Shown: positions 24,705-33,622, numbered from the stretch's first letter. The stretch is 43,747 nt of DNA from Candidatus Bathyarchaeota archaeon (GCA_017883585.1 JADGNG010000013.1:1-43747); one strand, 5' to 3'. Notes: generated by a model from the sequence alone, not told the origin. A program made the numbers and translations.

Positions 24705-25156
24705 TCTCCCGTGTCCTCCTCCAGATTGATTATGCACTCCTTTATGACGGCGACCGGGTCAGCCTTGTGTGGGAGCTGAAACTTGATTTTGACACGAATT
24801 GGGTCGTTCTCCTGTATAGATACCCTGCCGTGGAAGGCCCTCTGCTTGTCGAAGCGTAAGTACAAGTTGCCCTGAGGGTCAACGTGGTTGGGGAGCTCGT
24901 CGAAGAGAGTCTGCTTGTCGAGGCTTGATAGTTTCCTGACGATGTTGGCGAGGAGGTCTGTTGCCTCCTTCTTCTTGGTCGTCTTCGAAGTGATGAGGAT
25001 TATAGGGTCCTCATAGTGACCGGAGAGGCGCTGCGACTCGAAAACGTGCTCGTAGGGGGCTATTCTTTTGACGGCTTGCTTGACCTTCTCCTCGTCCTCG
25101 GTGGCGTGTGCGAAGACGCTTATCTCAGCGGCCTTGACGAGTCTCTCCTCTTTCAT
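24701..25156 (-). CDS. RNA-binding protein, DUF54/COG1325 (exosome-associated candidate)
   Basis: 151-aa protein of the COG1325/DUF54 family, with an L5-like RNA-binding fold. The N-terminal half (AEISVFAHATEDEEKVKQAVKRIAPYEHVFESQRLSGHYEDPIILI, given here in outline) and the C-terminal LYLRFDKQRAFHGRVSI...DPIRVKIKF match the family. It has been linked to the archaeal exosome/RNase P neighbourhood by gene order. First gene of the rnp operon; ATG 25156. The exact role is not established. Confidence 0.8.
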   Translation of the reverse strand: MKEERLVKAAEISVFAHATEDEEKVKQAVKRIAPYEHVFESQRLSGHYEDPIILITSKTTKKKEATDLLANIVRKLSSLDKQTLFDELPNHVDPQGNLYLRFDKQRAFHGRVSIQENDPIRVKIKFQLPHKADPVAVIKECIINLEEDTGE

Positions 25157-25256
25157 CGGGGCTCCCTTTTCGTTGTATTCGTCCGACGCTGGCTTATTAT
25201 GGGTTCGCCCGATTGGGTAACGCTTAATTGCGTTGAGGCGTCCATCCCTGCGGAGT

Positions 25257-25329
25257 GCGGCCGTAGCTTAGTGGATAGAGCGTGGGCCTTCGGAGCCCAT
25301 GGTCGCGGGTCCGAATCCTGCCGGCCGCG
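25257..25329 (+). tRNA. tRNA-Arg(TCG)
   Basis: Acceptor GCGGCCG/CGGCCGC, D arm GCTT/GAGC, anticodon stem TGGGC/GCCCA, loop CTTCGGA with anticodon TCG (25290-25292), T stem GCGGG/CCTGC (one G-T pair). CCA is encoded (25330-25332). The T loop reads TCCGAAT, with C instead of the near-universal T at position 55. No intron. Confidence 0.93.
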
Positions 25330-25448
25330 CCACCCATCAAACAAGCAAGACCCTCGCAGTATTTTATTACCGAAAAAGCGACATCTAGCTAATCTGTATA
25401 AGGAGAACTGGTATGAAAATGAAGATCATTAAGTGAGCGGCCAACCTG

Positions 25449-25985
25449 ATGTACCCCTGTCCAGTCACCCTTGTGACCTGCCGGGACTCTAAGGAAAACG
25501 ATAACATCCTAACGTTCGCCTGGATCGGTGTGCTAGGCGCTAAACCGCCGATGATTGGCATAGGTCTAAACAAGTCGAGGCATTCGACCGCGATGATCGA
25601 GGAGTCGGGAGAGTTCATCGTGAACATCCCCGGTGAAGACGCCCTCGAAGAGTCGGACTGGTGTGGATGCGTGTCGGGAAAAGACGTTGACAAGTTTGGA
25701 AAGGCGAAATTCACGAAGGAGCCCGCGTCGAAGGTCAAGGCTCCATTGATCAAGGAGTGCCCGGTGAACATCGAGTGTGTGGTGAAGGAAAAGTTGGATT
25801 TGGGTGCTTACCGACTATTTATCGGGGAGATCGTTGAGACACATGCCGACGAGGGCGTCCTGAACGAGGAGGGTAACATCGACTTCGCCAAGGCTGCTCC
25901 GTTCCTGTATAACGTCGGTGAATACTGGAGTATCGGTAAGAAAAAGGGACTTTATGGCTTCGCCGTGAAGAAGTTTAGTGATTAA
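25449..25985 (+). CDS. flavin reductase-like (flavoredoxin) protein
   Basis: FMN-binding split-barrel protein of the flavin-reductase/flavoredoxin family: YPCPVTLVTCRD, NILTFAWIGVLGAKPPMIGIGL, ESGEFIVNIPGEDALEE and ECPVNIECVV, KEKLDLGAYRLFIGEIV. At 178 aa from ATG 25449 it is missing the short N-terminal segment that usually precedes the PxPVxLVT strand. Twelve codons upstream, ATG 25413 sits 7 nt after a GGAG site. That frame reads MKMKIIK, then TGA (25434-25436), then AANLMYPCPV straight into this protein. Either translation starts at 25449, the TGA is a mutation or base error, or it is read through. Partner proteins are unknown. Confidence 0.82.
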   Translation: MYPCPVTLVTCRDSKENDNILTFAWIGVLGAKPPMIGIGLNKSRHSTAMIEESGEFIVNIPGEDALEESDWCGCVSGKDVDKFGKAKFTKEPASKVKAPLIKECPVNIECVVKEKLDLGAYRLFIGEIVETHADEGVLNEEGNIDFAKAAPFLYNVGEYWSIGKKKGLYGFAVKKFSD

Positions 25986-26063
25986 CCTCGTCAATGTTTA
26001 GAAAAAATTTCTTTCCGCTACCCCAATCAACTTATCCCTGAATCACTTAGGCAGTAATGGTGG

Positions 26064-26645
26064 ATGCTTTTGGAGAAGACGATTCTATACTGTGACTCGA
26101 CAGGCGTGGGGAGTACCGACCTCGTCCTCGCCGCGGCGAAGAAGCGGGCGAAGGAGTTGAAGATAATGGATATAATCGTCGCCTCGACGCACGGGGGAAC
26201 AGCGATCAAGGCGAAGGAGGCCTTCGCCGACCCCAAATTAAACCTAGTCGCTGTCGGCATAGCTGAGGGATACAGAGAGAACGGCTGGTGCTTCACGGAC
26301 GCAGAGAAGAAGCGGCTGGAGAAGGAGGGGATCAAGCTTCTAGTCGCTAGCCACGTCCTTGGAGACGGCGTCGCCAGCAGTTTCACCGAGAAGAGTGGCG
26401 GGAAGAGCATCGAGGAGGTCGTGAGGGACACCCTCTACCGCTTCGGGCAGGGGATGAAGGTCTGCGTCGAGATTGTCATGATGGCTGCCGACGCGGGGTT
26501 GATCCCTATGGATAAGGAGGTAATGGCCATAGCCGGGACCGCCGCGGGCACCGACACATGCATCGTCGTGAAGCCGGCGTACCCGAGGAAGTTCTACGAG
26601 CTGGAGATCAGGGAGATAGTGGCGAAGCCTAGGAATCTCGCCTAG
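26064..26645 (+). CDS. pyruvate-kinase C-terminal-domain-like protein (COG1751)
   Basis: 193-aa stand-alone protein resembling the alpha/beta allosteric domain of pyruvate kinase. GSTDLVLAAAKKRAKEL, DIIVASTHGGTAIKAKEAF and AIAGTAAGTDTCIVVKPA are recognisable, with no kinase barrel. ATG 26064 follows GGTGG. Members are widespread in archaea and uncharacterised. It lies alone on its strand after the flavin reductase gene. Confidence 0.75.
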   Translation: MLLEKTILYCDSTGVGSTDLVLAAAKKRAKELKIMDIIVASTHGGTAIKAKEAFADPKLNLVAVGIAEGYRENGWCFTDAEKKRLEKEGIKLLVASHVLGDGVASSFTEKSGGKSIEEVVRDTLYRFGQGMKVCVEIVMMAADAGLIPMDKEVMAIAGTAAGTDTCIVVKPAYPRKFYELEIREIVAKPRNLA

Positions 26646-26793
26646 ACATCTTAAGGTCTCACTTTGGTATATAATCTAGGGACAACTGGCTTATTTTATA
26701 GCTTCTTTCGGCGAGCGGAGTCGTTTTCTGGCTCTTTCGTGGTACCCCCCCTGTTTTTAGAGGCGCCAAAAAATTGTCAGCAGGGTATTGGAC

Positions 26794-28089
26794 TTATGGC
26801 TTGTAGAAGTAGGGGAAAGCCCCGTATATCCTGACGCCGAGGACGAGGTTCTCGACCGTGATGTATTCGTTCGGTTGGTGGGCGACGCCGCTTATGCTGG
26901 TGCCGTAGCCGAGACTGGGTATGCCTGCAATCTTGCTCGTGCTTATACCATCGGTGCCTCCTGTGAGTATCTTCATGCCCGGCCTCTTGCCCGTTGCCTT
27001 CTTGATGGTCTTTGAGAACTGCTTGGCGAAGACCGTGTCGGGGCTCTCGTAGAAGCCAGCCTGGTCGGCGAGCTTACCCGAACCCCTTGCGTGTGTCTCA
27101 GTGCTGGCGGCTATCTCGACGCCAGGGACGCCCGCAGCCTTCACAATCTTCTCGATCTCATTCTTAACAGCTGAGACGCTTGCGCCTGGGGTAAGGCGGA
27201 TGTCGAACTCTGCCTCGGCGTAATCGGGGACGACGTTGATCTTTACTCCACCGTTGATAATATTGCAGGTGACTGTGGGATAATTGAAGAGGCGTCTCAC
27301 GGCCTTTTTGAGCTCAGGAGTGTTCGCCTCGCCAATGTAGAACTTTATGCTGTCCCTGACGGGCTTGTTGAGGTCCTCGGGTAAGGCGAGCTTGTAGTTG
27401 CCTATCTTGTAGACCTCTGGGATGACCTTGATGAGCTTAGTTATGGCGTTGTCTCCGAGGAAGGGTGTGCTGCCGTGGGCGGTCTTGCCCTTGGCGATGA
27501 GGCGCGTCTGCGCGCCACCTTTGCAGCCGAGGTCGATGCTCGGGTTCTCCGCGCCGCCGCCATTGCCGTCTCCTATGACGCATACTTCACCTTTGAGGCG
27601 TCCCGACTCGGCGAGCCACTTTGCCCCTGCTCCTCCACCGATCTCTTCGTCGCTGGTGAACCAGAACTCGACAGGGTGAGGTAGCCTCATCTTGCTGAGT
27701 ATCCGGGCGCTTACCATCGCGGCTGCGTCGCTTCCCTTCATGTCGCTGCTACCCCTACCATGGACGATGCCGTCCTTAATGATGCCCTGGTAGGCGGGGT
27801 ATTTCCACGCCTCCGACTTCCCCTCTGGTACGACGTCTATGTGTCCCACCCATAGTATCTTGTGATTCGACTTTCCCGGGAGCTTCGCAACTATGTTCGG
27901 CTTCTTGGGGTCCGTTACGTGTACCTCGTGCTCTATGCCGTATTTGTCGAGGTACTCGGCGATGTAGGACACAATCTCGTCGGTGCGCCCTTCGGGGTGG
28001 GCGCTGTTGAACTTCACAAGCCCCGATGTGAGCTCTGCTACTTCCTTCGAGGCTTTATCGGCTTCTGCAAAAACCTTAGCGATACTCAT
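26794..28089 (-). CDS. M20 family metallopeptidase (ArgE/DapE/carboxypeptidase type)
   Basis: Two-zinc hydrolase of the M20 family, 431 aa from ATG 28089. Metal-site motifs are LWVGHIDVVPEG, VHGRGSSDMKGSDAA, TSDEEIGGGAG and a late THARGSG/GTSISGVAHQPNEY histidine. Between them lies the dimerisation domain (KGKTAHGSTPFLGDNAI). The longer frame from 28227 is non-homologous. Substrates could be acyl-amino acids, succinyl-diaminopimelate or dipeptides; the family does not decide. TATA-like ttataca lies at about 28237-28247. Confidence 0.88.
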   Translation of the reverse strand: MSIAKVFAEADKASKEVAELTSGLVKFNSAHPEGRTDEIVSYIAEYLDKYGIEHEVHVTDPKKPNIVAKLPGKSNHKILWVGHIDVVPEGKSEAWKYPAYQGIIKDGIVHGRGSSDMKGSDAAAMVSARILSKMRLPHPVEFWFTSDEEIGGGAGAKWLAESGRLKGEVCVIGDGNGGGAENPSIDLGCKGGAQTRLIAKGKTAHGSTPFLGDNAITKLIKVIPEVYKIGNYKLALPEDLNKPVRDSIKFYIGEANTPELKKAVRRLFNYPTVTCNIINGGVKINVVPDYAEAEFDIRLTPGASVSAVKNEIEKIVKAAGVPGVEIAASTETHARGSGKLADQAGFYESPDTVFAKQFSKTIKKATGKRPGMKILTGGTDGISTSKIAGIPSLGYGTSISGVAHQPNEYITVENLVLGVRIYGAFPYFYKP

Positions 28090-28151
28090 ACAGGAAAAAT
28101 GGTGGAAGGTGGCTTTACCACTTTCCCCGAGTCTAAGTGATGCTCTGTCTC

Positions 28152-28217
28152 TTAGAGGGGCTTTATCATCAGGAAAACGATAAGCGCGATGATAACGAAG
28201 TTGATCAGCAGCCACGT
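28152..28217 (-). CDS. possible 21-residue single-TM microprotein
   Basis: Minus-strand frame between TAG (28221-28223) and TAA (28152-28154) reads WLLINFVIIALIVFLMIKPL, an uninterrupted transmembrane helix with a basic end. No ATG/GTG/TTG opens it; ACG 28217 or CTG 28211 would have to serve. A TATA-like ttatacaaaa lies about 25 bp upstream, so the transcript may begin almost at the ACG. It precedes the M20 peptidase on the same strand. Coding status is a guess based on hydrophobic pattern. Confidence 0.3.
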   Translation of the reverse strand, partial: TWLLINFVIIALIVFLMIKPL

Positions 28218-28274
28218 GTGCTAACATAACAAGCTAGTTTTGTATAAGGGGGGAATGGGAAAAAAGACCGTAGT

Positions 28275-29321
28275 CTAGGGTATGCTCCGCTCCTCAAGGC
28301 GCTTGAGGAGAGCGTCCATCTTCTCGGGGAGGAGCTTCCTTATCGGTAGCTGGTATGGGCAACGTGTCTCGCATGCGCCGCAGTCGAGGCAGGCAGCCAC
28401 CTTGGGCGCTGTCTCCTTAGTCTGCTTTATAGTTCCCTCCGTCCAACCCATGCGGCGTAGGGTGCTCATCTCCGTGCGGAGCACGAAGCTGATCGGGATA
28501 CCGACGGGGCATGGCTGGCAGTAATCGCAGGCTGCGCAAAATTCGTCCCCAAGGGCAGCGCGGTCAATCTCGATGGAGTCGAGCTCGTCCTTCGACAGAG
28601 TGAGGCTTCCGCCGCAGACGGCGACGTTCTCCTCGACCTCAGCGACGCTCTGCATACCGGGGATGGTGCAGTCAGCGTTCTTATCCGCGAGCACGAACTT
28701 CAACGCGGTTCTGGCGTTCGTGAATGCGCCTCCGCCGAAGGGTTTCATGATGATCGTGCCGACGTCCATCTTCTTACAGGTGGATAGGAGCTCCTTCGAC
28801 GGCTCGAGAGCTATGTAATTGTACCCCACCATGATAGTCTCGAAGGGACTACCCTCGCCTACAATACGGGTTAGGAACGTCGGACTGTGGCTCGTCACAC
28901 CTATGTGTCGGGCGATGCCCTCCTCCTTGATCTTCAGGATCTCCTCATAGGCTCCGCCGGGGGCATTGATAGTATTCCAGCTGTCATCGGTGATGTTGTG
29001 TAGCTGGTACAGGTCGAGGTAGTCGGTGCGTAGGTTCTTGAGGCTCGTCACGAGGTTCTCGCGTAGCTCCTTCGCTGTCTTAGCGTGGCTCTTCGTGGCT
29101 ATGTAGACCTTGTCCCTCACGCCTTCCAACGCTTTCCCCATACGCTCCTCGCTCGTCGTGTAGCCGCGTGCGGTGTCGTAGTAGTTGATGCCGAGATCGT
29201 AGCATCGCTTCACGACCTTGATAGCCTCCTCCTCGGAGACTCTTTGTATCGGTATCCCGCCGAAGCCCATCTCCGTGACCTGGAGGCCTGTTTTCCCGAG
29301 TCTCCTCTTCTTTAGCGCCAT
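28275..29321 (-). CDS. aldo-keto reductase with C-terminal 4Fe-4S domain
   Basis: 348-aa fusion. An aldo-keto reductase barrel (GKTGLQVTEMGFGG, NYYDTARGYTTSEERMGKAL with catalytic Tyr, ATKSHAKT with Lys, YQLHNI with His) is followed by a ferredoxin-like region. That region has CAACDYCQPCPVGI (about 255-268) and CLDCGACETRCPYQLPI (about 312-328), enough for one or two 4Fe-4S clusters. The fusion is a known archaeal/clostridial type thought to use ferredoxin or NAD(P)H; the substrate is unknown. It is divergent from iorA. Confidence 0.92.
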   Translation of the reverse strand: MALKKRRLGKTGLQVTEMGFGGIPIQRVSEEEAIKVVKRCYDLGINYYDTARGYTTSEERMGKALEGVRDKVYIATKSHAKTAKELRENLVTSLKNLRTDYLDLYQLHNITDDSWNTINAPGGAYEEILKIKEEGIARHIGVTSHSPTFLTRIVGEGSPFETIMVGYNYIALEPSKELLSTCKKMDVGTIIMKPFGGGAFTNARTALKFVLADKNADCTIPGMQSVAEVEENVAVCGGSLTLSKDELDSIEIDRAALGDEFCAACDYCQPCPVGIPISFVLRTEMSTLRRMGWTEGTIKQTKETAPKVAACLDCGACETRCPYQLPIRKLLPEKMDALLKRLEERSIP

Positions 29322-29376
29322 GGGGGAGGAAGCGTCGTGAAGACTAATAAATGGTTTCAGCTAGTTAGCTAGACCC

Positions 29377-31269
29377 ATGAGCAATCCAGTCACGTTGGAT
29401 AAGCCGGGGGAGACGGTACTCCTTATGGGTAACGAGGCGATAGTCCGCGGAGCATTAGAGGCGGGCATAAGGATCGCCGCGTCATATCCCGGGACGCCGG
29501 CTTCGGAGATAGGCAACACCTTCGCCGAGGTCGCGAAGGAGATGAGCATTCACTTCGAGTGGTCGACAAACGAGAAGGTTGCCTTCGAGGTCGTCTATGG
29601 TGCCTCGATGTGCAACCAGCGGGGTATGGTGAGCATGAAGCACGTCGGCCTCAACGTGGCTCTCGACATCATGGAGATGGCGGCGCTCCGCGGCGTCAAG
29701 GGGGGACTCGTCTTCGTTTCCGCCGACGACCCGAGCCAGCACAGTAGCGGGCAAGAGCAGGACCAGCGCTGGCTCGCGAAGCAGAACTGCGTCCCAGCCC
29801 TCGAGCCAAGCGATCCCCAGGACGCGAAGGACTTCACCATCTACGCCTACGAGCTATCCGAGAAGTACCAGCTACCCGTAATGCTCCGCACGGTCACACG
29901 CGTCAGCCACATGAGGAGCAACGTCAAGCTTGGCAAGCTACAGAAGCTGGAGAGGAAGGCGGAATTCGACTTCGAGCAGTTCAGCTATGTAGTGGCTGGC
30001 TTTGACAAGCTATTCTACAGCAGGGAGAAGGAGGCGAACGAGAAGATCATGAAGATCAAAGTCGAGTTCGACACCTCGCCCCTGAACAAACTCGTGATGA
30101 CCGGGAAAGAGAGGGTAGGCGTCATCGCGACGGGACAGACCTATAACTACGTCATGGACGCCCTTGTAAAGATGGGTGCCAAGGACAAGGTCGCGGTCCT
30201 AAAGCTCGGCACCTCGAACCCTCTCCCCGAGGGGCTCATCTCCAAACTCCTCAAGGGCGTCGATAAGGTCCTCGTCACTGAGGAGCCTGACCCCTTTGTT
30301 GAGCTGCACGTCAAGGCGCTGGCGAAGGATGTGAACCCGAAGGTTGAGCTATACGGACGCATGAATGGTAAACTTCCGGGCGAGGGTGAGCTGATGCCAT
30401 TGATGGTCGACAGCGTAGTCGCCGAGATGCTCGGCGAGAAGCTTCCGCAGAATCCACGCGCCGAGGTGGAGAAGGAGTCTACGGATATGATATTCGGGAG
30501 GATGCTCACAGTCTGCGCGGGGTGCCCCCACAGGCCGAGCATCTACGCTCTCAAGCGCGCAGTAAAGGCGGTGAAGGGTGATATCCACAAGGTCGTCATA
30601 AACGGGGACATTGGCTGCTACGGCCTCGCCTGGGCGCCGCCGATGAGTTACGAGGACACTTACTTCTGCATGGGCGCGAGTCTCGGCGTCAGCCAAGGGA
30701 TGAGCCAGGTTGGAGTCGACACTATCGCATGGATCGGAGACGGCACCTTCTTCCATGCCGCTATCCCTGCCCTAATGAACGCCGTCCAGACGAAGACCAA
30801 TATCAAGGTCGTAGTCGCCGACAACAGCGTCACCGCCATGACCGGTTTCCAGCCAAACCCCCAGTCGGGGAAAACGGCAACGGGTGAGCCAACAGTCAGC
30901 GTGCCAATCGAGGCCCTCGCGAAAGCCGTCGGTGTTGAACACATCGAGGTCACAGACGCCTACGACACTAAGGCAACCGAGGCTGCGTTCAAGAGGATGC
31001 TCCTGACCGAGGGGGTCGCCATGGTCATCAGCAGGCGCGTCTGCGCCACCGAGGCTATCCGTCGGATGAGGCCGAAGCGCCCCGTCCCTTACGAGGTTGA
31101 CGAGTCGAAGTGCGTCGGCTGCAAATTATGCCTCAGCACCTTCGGTTGCCCCGGACTCAGCTTCGATGAGGAGAAAAAGAAGGCGAGCATCGACCCGATT
31201 ATCTGCATGGGCTGCGGCGTCTGCGCGCAGGTGTGCAATGTCGGTTGTATCCACGGGAGGAACGAGTGA
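29377..31269 (+). CDS. iorA: indolepyruvate ferredoxin oxidoreductase alpha subunit
   Basis: Oxidatively decarboxylates aryl pyruvates from Trp, Phe and Tyr to acyl-CoA with ferredoxin reduction, a hallmark of archaeal peptide fermentation. The 630-aa protein has an N-terminal pyrimidine-binding domain (SYPGTPASEIGNTFAEVA). The TPP-binding domain includes CAGCPHRPS, GDIGCYGLAWAPP and the GDG...N TPP motif (WIGDGTFFHAAIPALMNA to ADNS). Two C-terminal 4Fe-4S motifs follow (CVGCKLCLSTFGCP and CMGCGVCAQVCNVGC). ATG 29377; the stop overlaps iorB (TGATG). Confidence 0.97.
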   Translation: MSNPVTLDKPGETVLLMGNEAIVRGALEAGIRIAASYPGTPASEIGNTFAEVAKEMSIHFEWSTNEKVAFEVVYGASMCNQRGMVSMKHVGLNVALDIMEMAALRGVKGGLVFVSADDPSQHSSGQEQDQRWLAKQNCVPALEPSDPQDAKDFTIYAYELSEKYQLPVMLRTVTRVSHMRSNVKLGKLQKLERKAEFDFEQFSYVVAGFDKLFYSREKEANEKIMKIKVEFDTSPLNKLVMTGKERVGVIATGQTYNYVMDALVKMGAKDKVAVLKLGTSNPLPEGLISKLLKGVDKVLVTEEPDPFVELHVKALAKDVNPKVELYGRMNGKLPGEGELMPLMVDSVVAEMLGEKLPQNPRAEVEKESTDMIFGRMLTVCAGCPHRPSIYALKRAVKAVKGDIHKVVINGDIGCYGLAWAPPMSYEDTYFCMGASLGVSQGMSQVGVDTIAWIGDGTFFHAAIPALMNAVQTKTNIKVVVADNSVTAMTGFQPNPQSGKTATGEPTVSVPIEALAKAVGVEHIEVTDAYDTKATEAAFKRMLLTEGVAMVISRRVCATEAIRRMRPKRPVPYEVDESKCVGCKLCLSTFGCPGLSFDEEKKKASIDPIICMGCGVCAQVCNVGCIHGRNE

Positions 31270-31868
31270 TGAAGACAACTCGCGTTGTAATCGCAGGTGT
31301 CGGTGGGCAGGGAACGCTCCTGGCTACACGCCTCATCGCCGAGACGGCTATCAACCAGAAGCTTAACGTCCGAATAGGGGAGACTTACGGTATGGCTCAG
31401 AGGGGCGGCCCGGTGATGGGTCACATCCAGATCGGCGAAGCCTACTCCCCCCAGATTAGGCCGGGGGAGGCGGACGCCCTACTCGGGTTTGAACTAGCCG
31501 AGGCAACCCGTAGGGGTGTAACATACCTCAAGCAGGGGGGGCTTGCAATAGTAAACAGTAAGAAGATACTCCCAGTCGAAGTAATCAGTGGGATGCGAAA
31601 GTACCCGGAGGAGTGGGAGCTGATCAAGCTCCTCAAGAGGGTATCGAGCAAGATCGTCGTCTTCGACGCGACAAGTCTCGCAGAGAAGGCGGGGGACCCC
31701 ATTGCCACAAACATGGTGATGCTTGGGGCTCTAGCCGCCTCGGACGTCCTCCCCTTCGGCGAGAAGGAGATAACCGCGATGATGAAGGAGTCGATCCCCG
31801 CCCGGTTCCTGGATCTGAACACGAAGGCGTTCAAGCTCGGGACCGAGGCGTTCAGAGAGTCGAAGTGA
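31269..31868 (+). CDS. iorB: indolepyruvate ferredoxin oxidoreductase beta subunit
   Basis: 199-aa gamma-type subunit of the 2-oxoacid:acceptor oxidoreductases: VVIAGVGGQGTLLATRLIAETAI, GETYGMAQRGGPVMGHIQIG, DALLGFELAEATRRGVTYL and NMVMLGALAA. ATG 31269 shares its A with the iorA stop; the frame is open further upstream but only inside iorA. It works as a heterodimer partner of IorA in the cytoplasm. Confidence 0.96.
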   Translation: MKTTRVVIAGVGGQGTLLATRLIAETAINQKLNVRIGETYGMAQRGGPVMGHIQIGEAYSPQIRPGEADALLGFELAEATRRGVTYLKQGGLAIVNSKKILPVEVISGMRKYPEEWELIKLLKRVSSKIVVFDATSLAEKAGDPIATNMVMLGALAASDVLPFGEKEITAMMKESIPARFLDLNTKAFKLGTEAFRESK

Positions 31869-31871
31869 CCC

Positions 31872-33329
31872 CTATTTTTCATCCCAGAGTTTGAAAGCGA
31901 GCGGGCTGACCTCATCCGCCGTCTGCTTGAGGTAGTAGTGCTCGGGAATTCGGGCCCAGATCTCCTCCCCCGCCTTCTGGACGTCCCTGAGCAACTTCCT
32001 CTCGTCGATGGTGGTCAACTTGCCATCATCAACGACCACTTTCCCGTCAACTATGACCCACCTCACGTCAGATCGCTGGCTACTGTTTATCAGGTTCTTT
32101 ATCGGGTCGCGGTATGGTACGCCGTTGAATGTCTCCATATCGACGATAGCGAGGTCCGCGAGCGCGCCGGGGGCGAGGCGTCCAAGGTCGTTCCTGCCCA
32201 GCCCCTTGGCTCCGCCGAGGGTGGCGCTATTGAATATGTCCCTGCTCGCACCGCTGTGGCAGTCCCAGTCAGCCAGCTTCGACGTGTAACTCGCCATCCT
32301 CATCTCGTTGAGGAGGTCCTGGGGAACAGTGTCGGTGCCTATACTGACATTGACGCCAGCCTTGAGATAGGCGGTGTGGCTGTGCATCTTATTGCCGCGT
32401 TTTACGAAAACGAGCGGGTCGTGGCTCACGGTCGCACCGCTTTTAGCGAGTATGGTGAGGTCGCCGCCGTCCACCGGTGGATAGTTGATCATCGGGTGTC
32501 CAGTTATCGCCCAGCCGTGGCCGACGATGAGGTCGGGACCCAGAAGACCGGTATCCTTCAGGAACTCTATTGGTGTCCTTCCGTACATCCTGATCATGTT
32601 GTTGAACTCGACCACCCACTGGCCAGCGTGGATTGTGACGGGCAACTTCAGCTCGTTTGCCTTGATGCGTATCGCTTTCTGAAGATCGGCGCTGCACTTG
32701 TCGACTGTGTCGCCGTAGATAGCGGGAATTAGGCGACCACCGCAGGCGCCAGTGTAGGTCTTAGCGAACCTCTCAGCCTCGTCGAGTTTCTTAAGCCCGG
32801 ACTCTAGGCCGATCCACTTCGTCCGCAGGTCGGCGACCTGAGTCCTGTCCCAGACACCATCGGCCACTATGGGGCTCTCCGTCGCCCTGATGCCGAGCTG
32901 TTCGATCGTCTTAACCGCCTTCTCCGGGCCAAGGTTCGGCACCATGCTGATCTCTAAGATGGTCGTGTTCCCGCTCTTGAGGCACTCCGCTAGGCTGAAC
33001 TTTGCGAAGACCTCGTAGTCGGAGCTTCTCATCGCCTGGCCGAGTGCGGTGAGATTCTCGCCGAGGCTGCTCATGTAGAAATGGCGAGCGCCGGTGTCGT
33101 CGATGAAACCCTTGTCTTTGGGAGCCGTAGCGGCGTGTATGTGGGTGTTAATTAGCCCTGGGATCACGAGCCCCGTCGGGGCGTCAATCCACCTGTCGAC
33201 ATTCCCCTCGTAGCCCTTGCCCACATATTTAATCCTCTTACCATCGACGACAACGACGCCGTCGCGTATGATCCTATGCTCGACGCCGTCGAAGCCGACG
33301 ACGAACTTGCCTCGTATACCGAGAGACAT
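31872..33329 (-). CDS. amidohydrolase, TRZ/ATZ (cytosine/MTA deaminase) superfamily
   Basis: Metal-dependent hydrolase/deaminase of 485 aa. A small N-terminal beta domain precedes the HxH pair in PGLINTHIHAAT (about 63-65). Further ligands are in TIHAGQWVVEF, VGHGWAI and SIGTDTVPQDLL, with C-terminal strands AIVDMETFNGVPYRDP and VDGKVVVDDG. Related enzymes deaminate or dechlorinate heterocycles, but the substrate here is unknown; the MTA/SAH deaminase, cytosine and guanine deaminase subfamilies are possible. Start ATG 33329 lies inside a 39-bp segment that is repeated at 33714-33752. It converges with iorAB. Confidence 0.85.
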   Translation of the reverse strand: MSLGIRGKFVVGFDGVEHRIIRDGVVVVDGKRIKYVGKGYEGNVDRWIDAPTGLVIPGLINTHIHAATAPKDKGFIDDTGARHFYMSSLGENLTALGQAMRSSDYEVFAKFSLAECLKSGNTTILEISMVPNLGPEKAVKTIEQLGIRATESPIVADGVWDRTQVADLRTKWIGLESGLKKLDEAERFAKTYTGACGGRLIPAIYGDTVDKCSADLQKAIRIKANELKLPVTIHAGQWVVEFNNMIRMYGRTPIEFLKDTGLLGPDLIVGHGWAITGHPMINYPPVDGGDLTILAKSGATVSHDPLVFVKRGNKMHSHTAYLKAGVNVSIGTDTVPQDLLNEMRMASYTSKLADWDCHSGASRDIFNSATLGGAKGLGRNDLGRLAPGALADLAIVDMETFNGVPYRDPIKNLINSSQRSDVRWVIVDGKVVVDDGKLTTIDERKLLRDVQKAGEEIWARIPEHYYLKQTADEVSPLAFKLWDEK

Positions 33330-33359
33330 GAGGGGATGAGTGTGGCCTTGGGGTTAAAA
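33321..33359. repeat. direct repeat copy 1 (amidohydrolase start and promoter)
   Basis: A 39-bp segment containing the amidohydrolase start codon and upstream region recurs at 33714-33752 in the same orientation with 36 of 39 bases identical; the first 20 bases (gagagacatgaggggatgag) are identical. Confidence 0.85.
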
Positions 33360-33454
33360 GCGTGCGCGCGCGTGCACAATATCCCAATGTCTTGATGAGA
33401 ATGTCCAATATCTTATAGAGTGGTAATATTACCAATCAGTATAGGTGTTTCAAA

Positions 33455-33622
33455 TTGGTTAATGAGTATCGCGTAATCGTGAAAGATACTGAATCCGCTC
33501 TCGAAGAAGAACTAAACAAGGCGGGTGCTATGGGGTATCATGTCGATAGATTCAAAACCATCTCGAACCCTCAGGGAAGCGTTTCTTTTTATGTTATAAT
33601 GATGCGAGAAAAAGGAAATTGA
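33455..33622 (+). CDS. small DUF4177-like protein
   Basis: 55-aa protein starting at TTG 33455: MVNEYRVIVKDTESALEEEL, then NKAGAMGYHVDRFKTIS and a final strand SVSFYVIMMREKGN. The strand-helix-strand-strand pattern, with L-E-x-x-LNxxGxxGYxV in the middle, is that of DUF4177-type small proteins of unknown function. Only TTG is available as a start. Flanked on both sides by the 39-bp direct repeats, in AT-rich DNA unlike the neighbouring genes. Function unknown; the frame and fold-like pattern make it likely real. Confidence 0.55.
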   Translation: MVNEYRVIVKDTESALEEELNKAGAMGYHVDRFKTISNPQGSVSFYVIMMREKGN

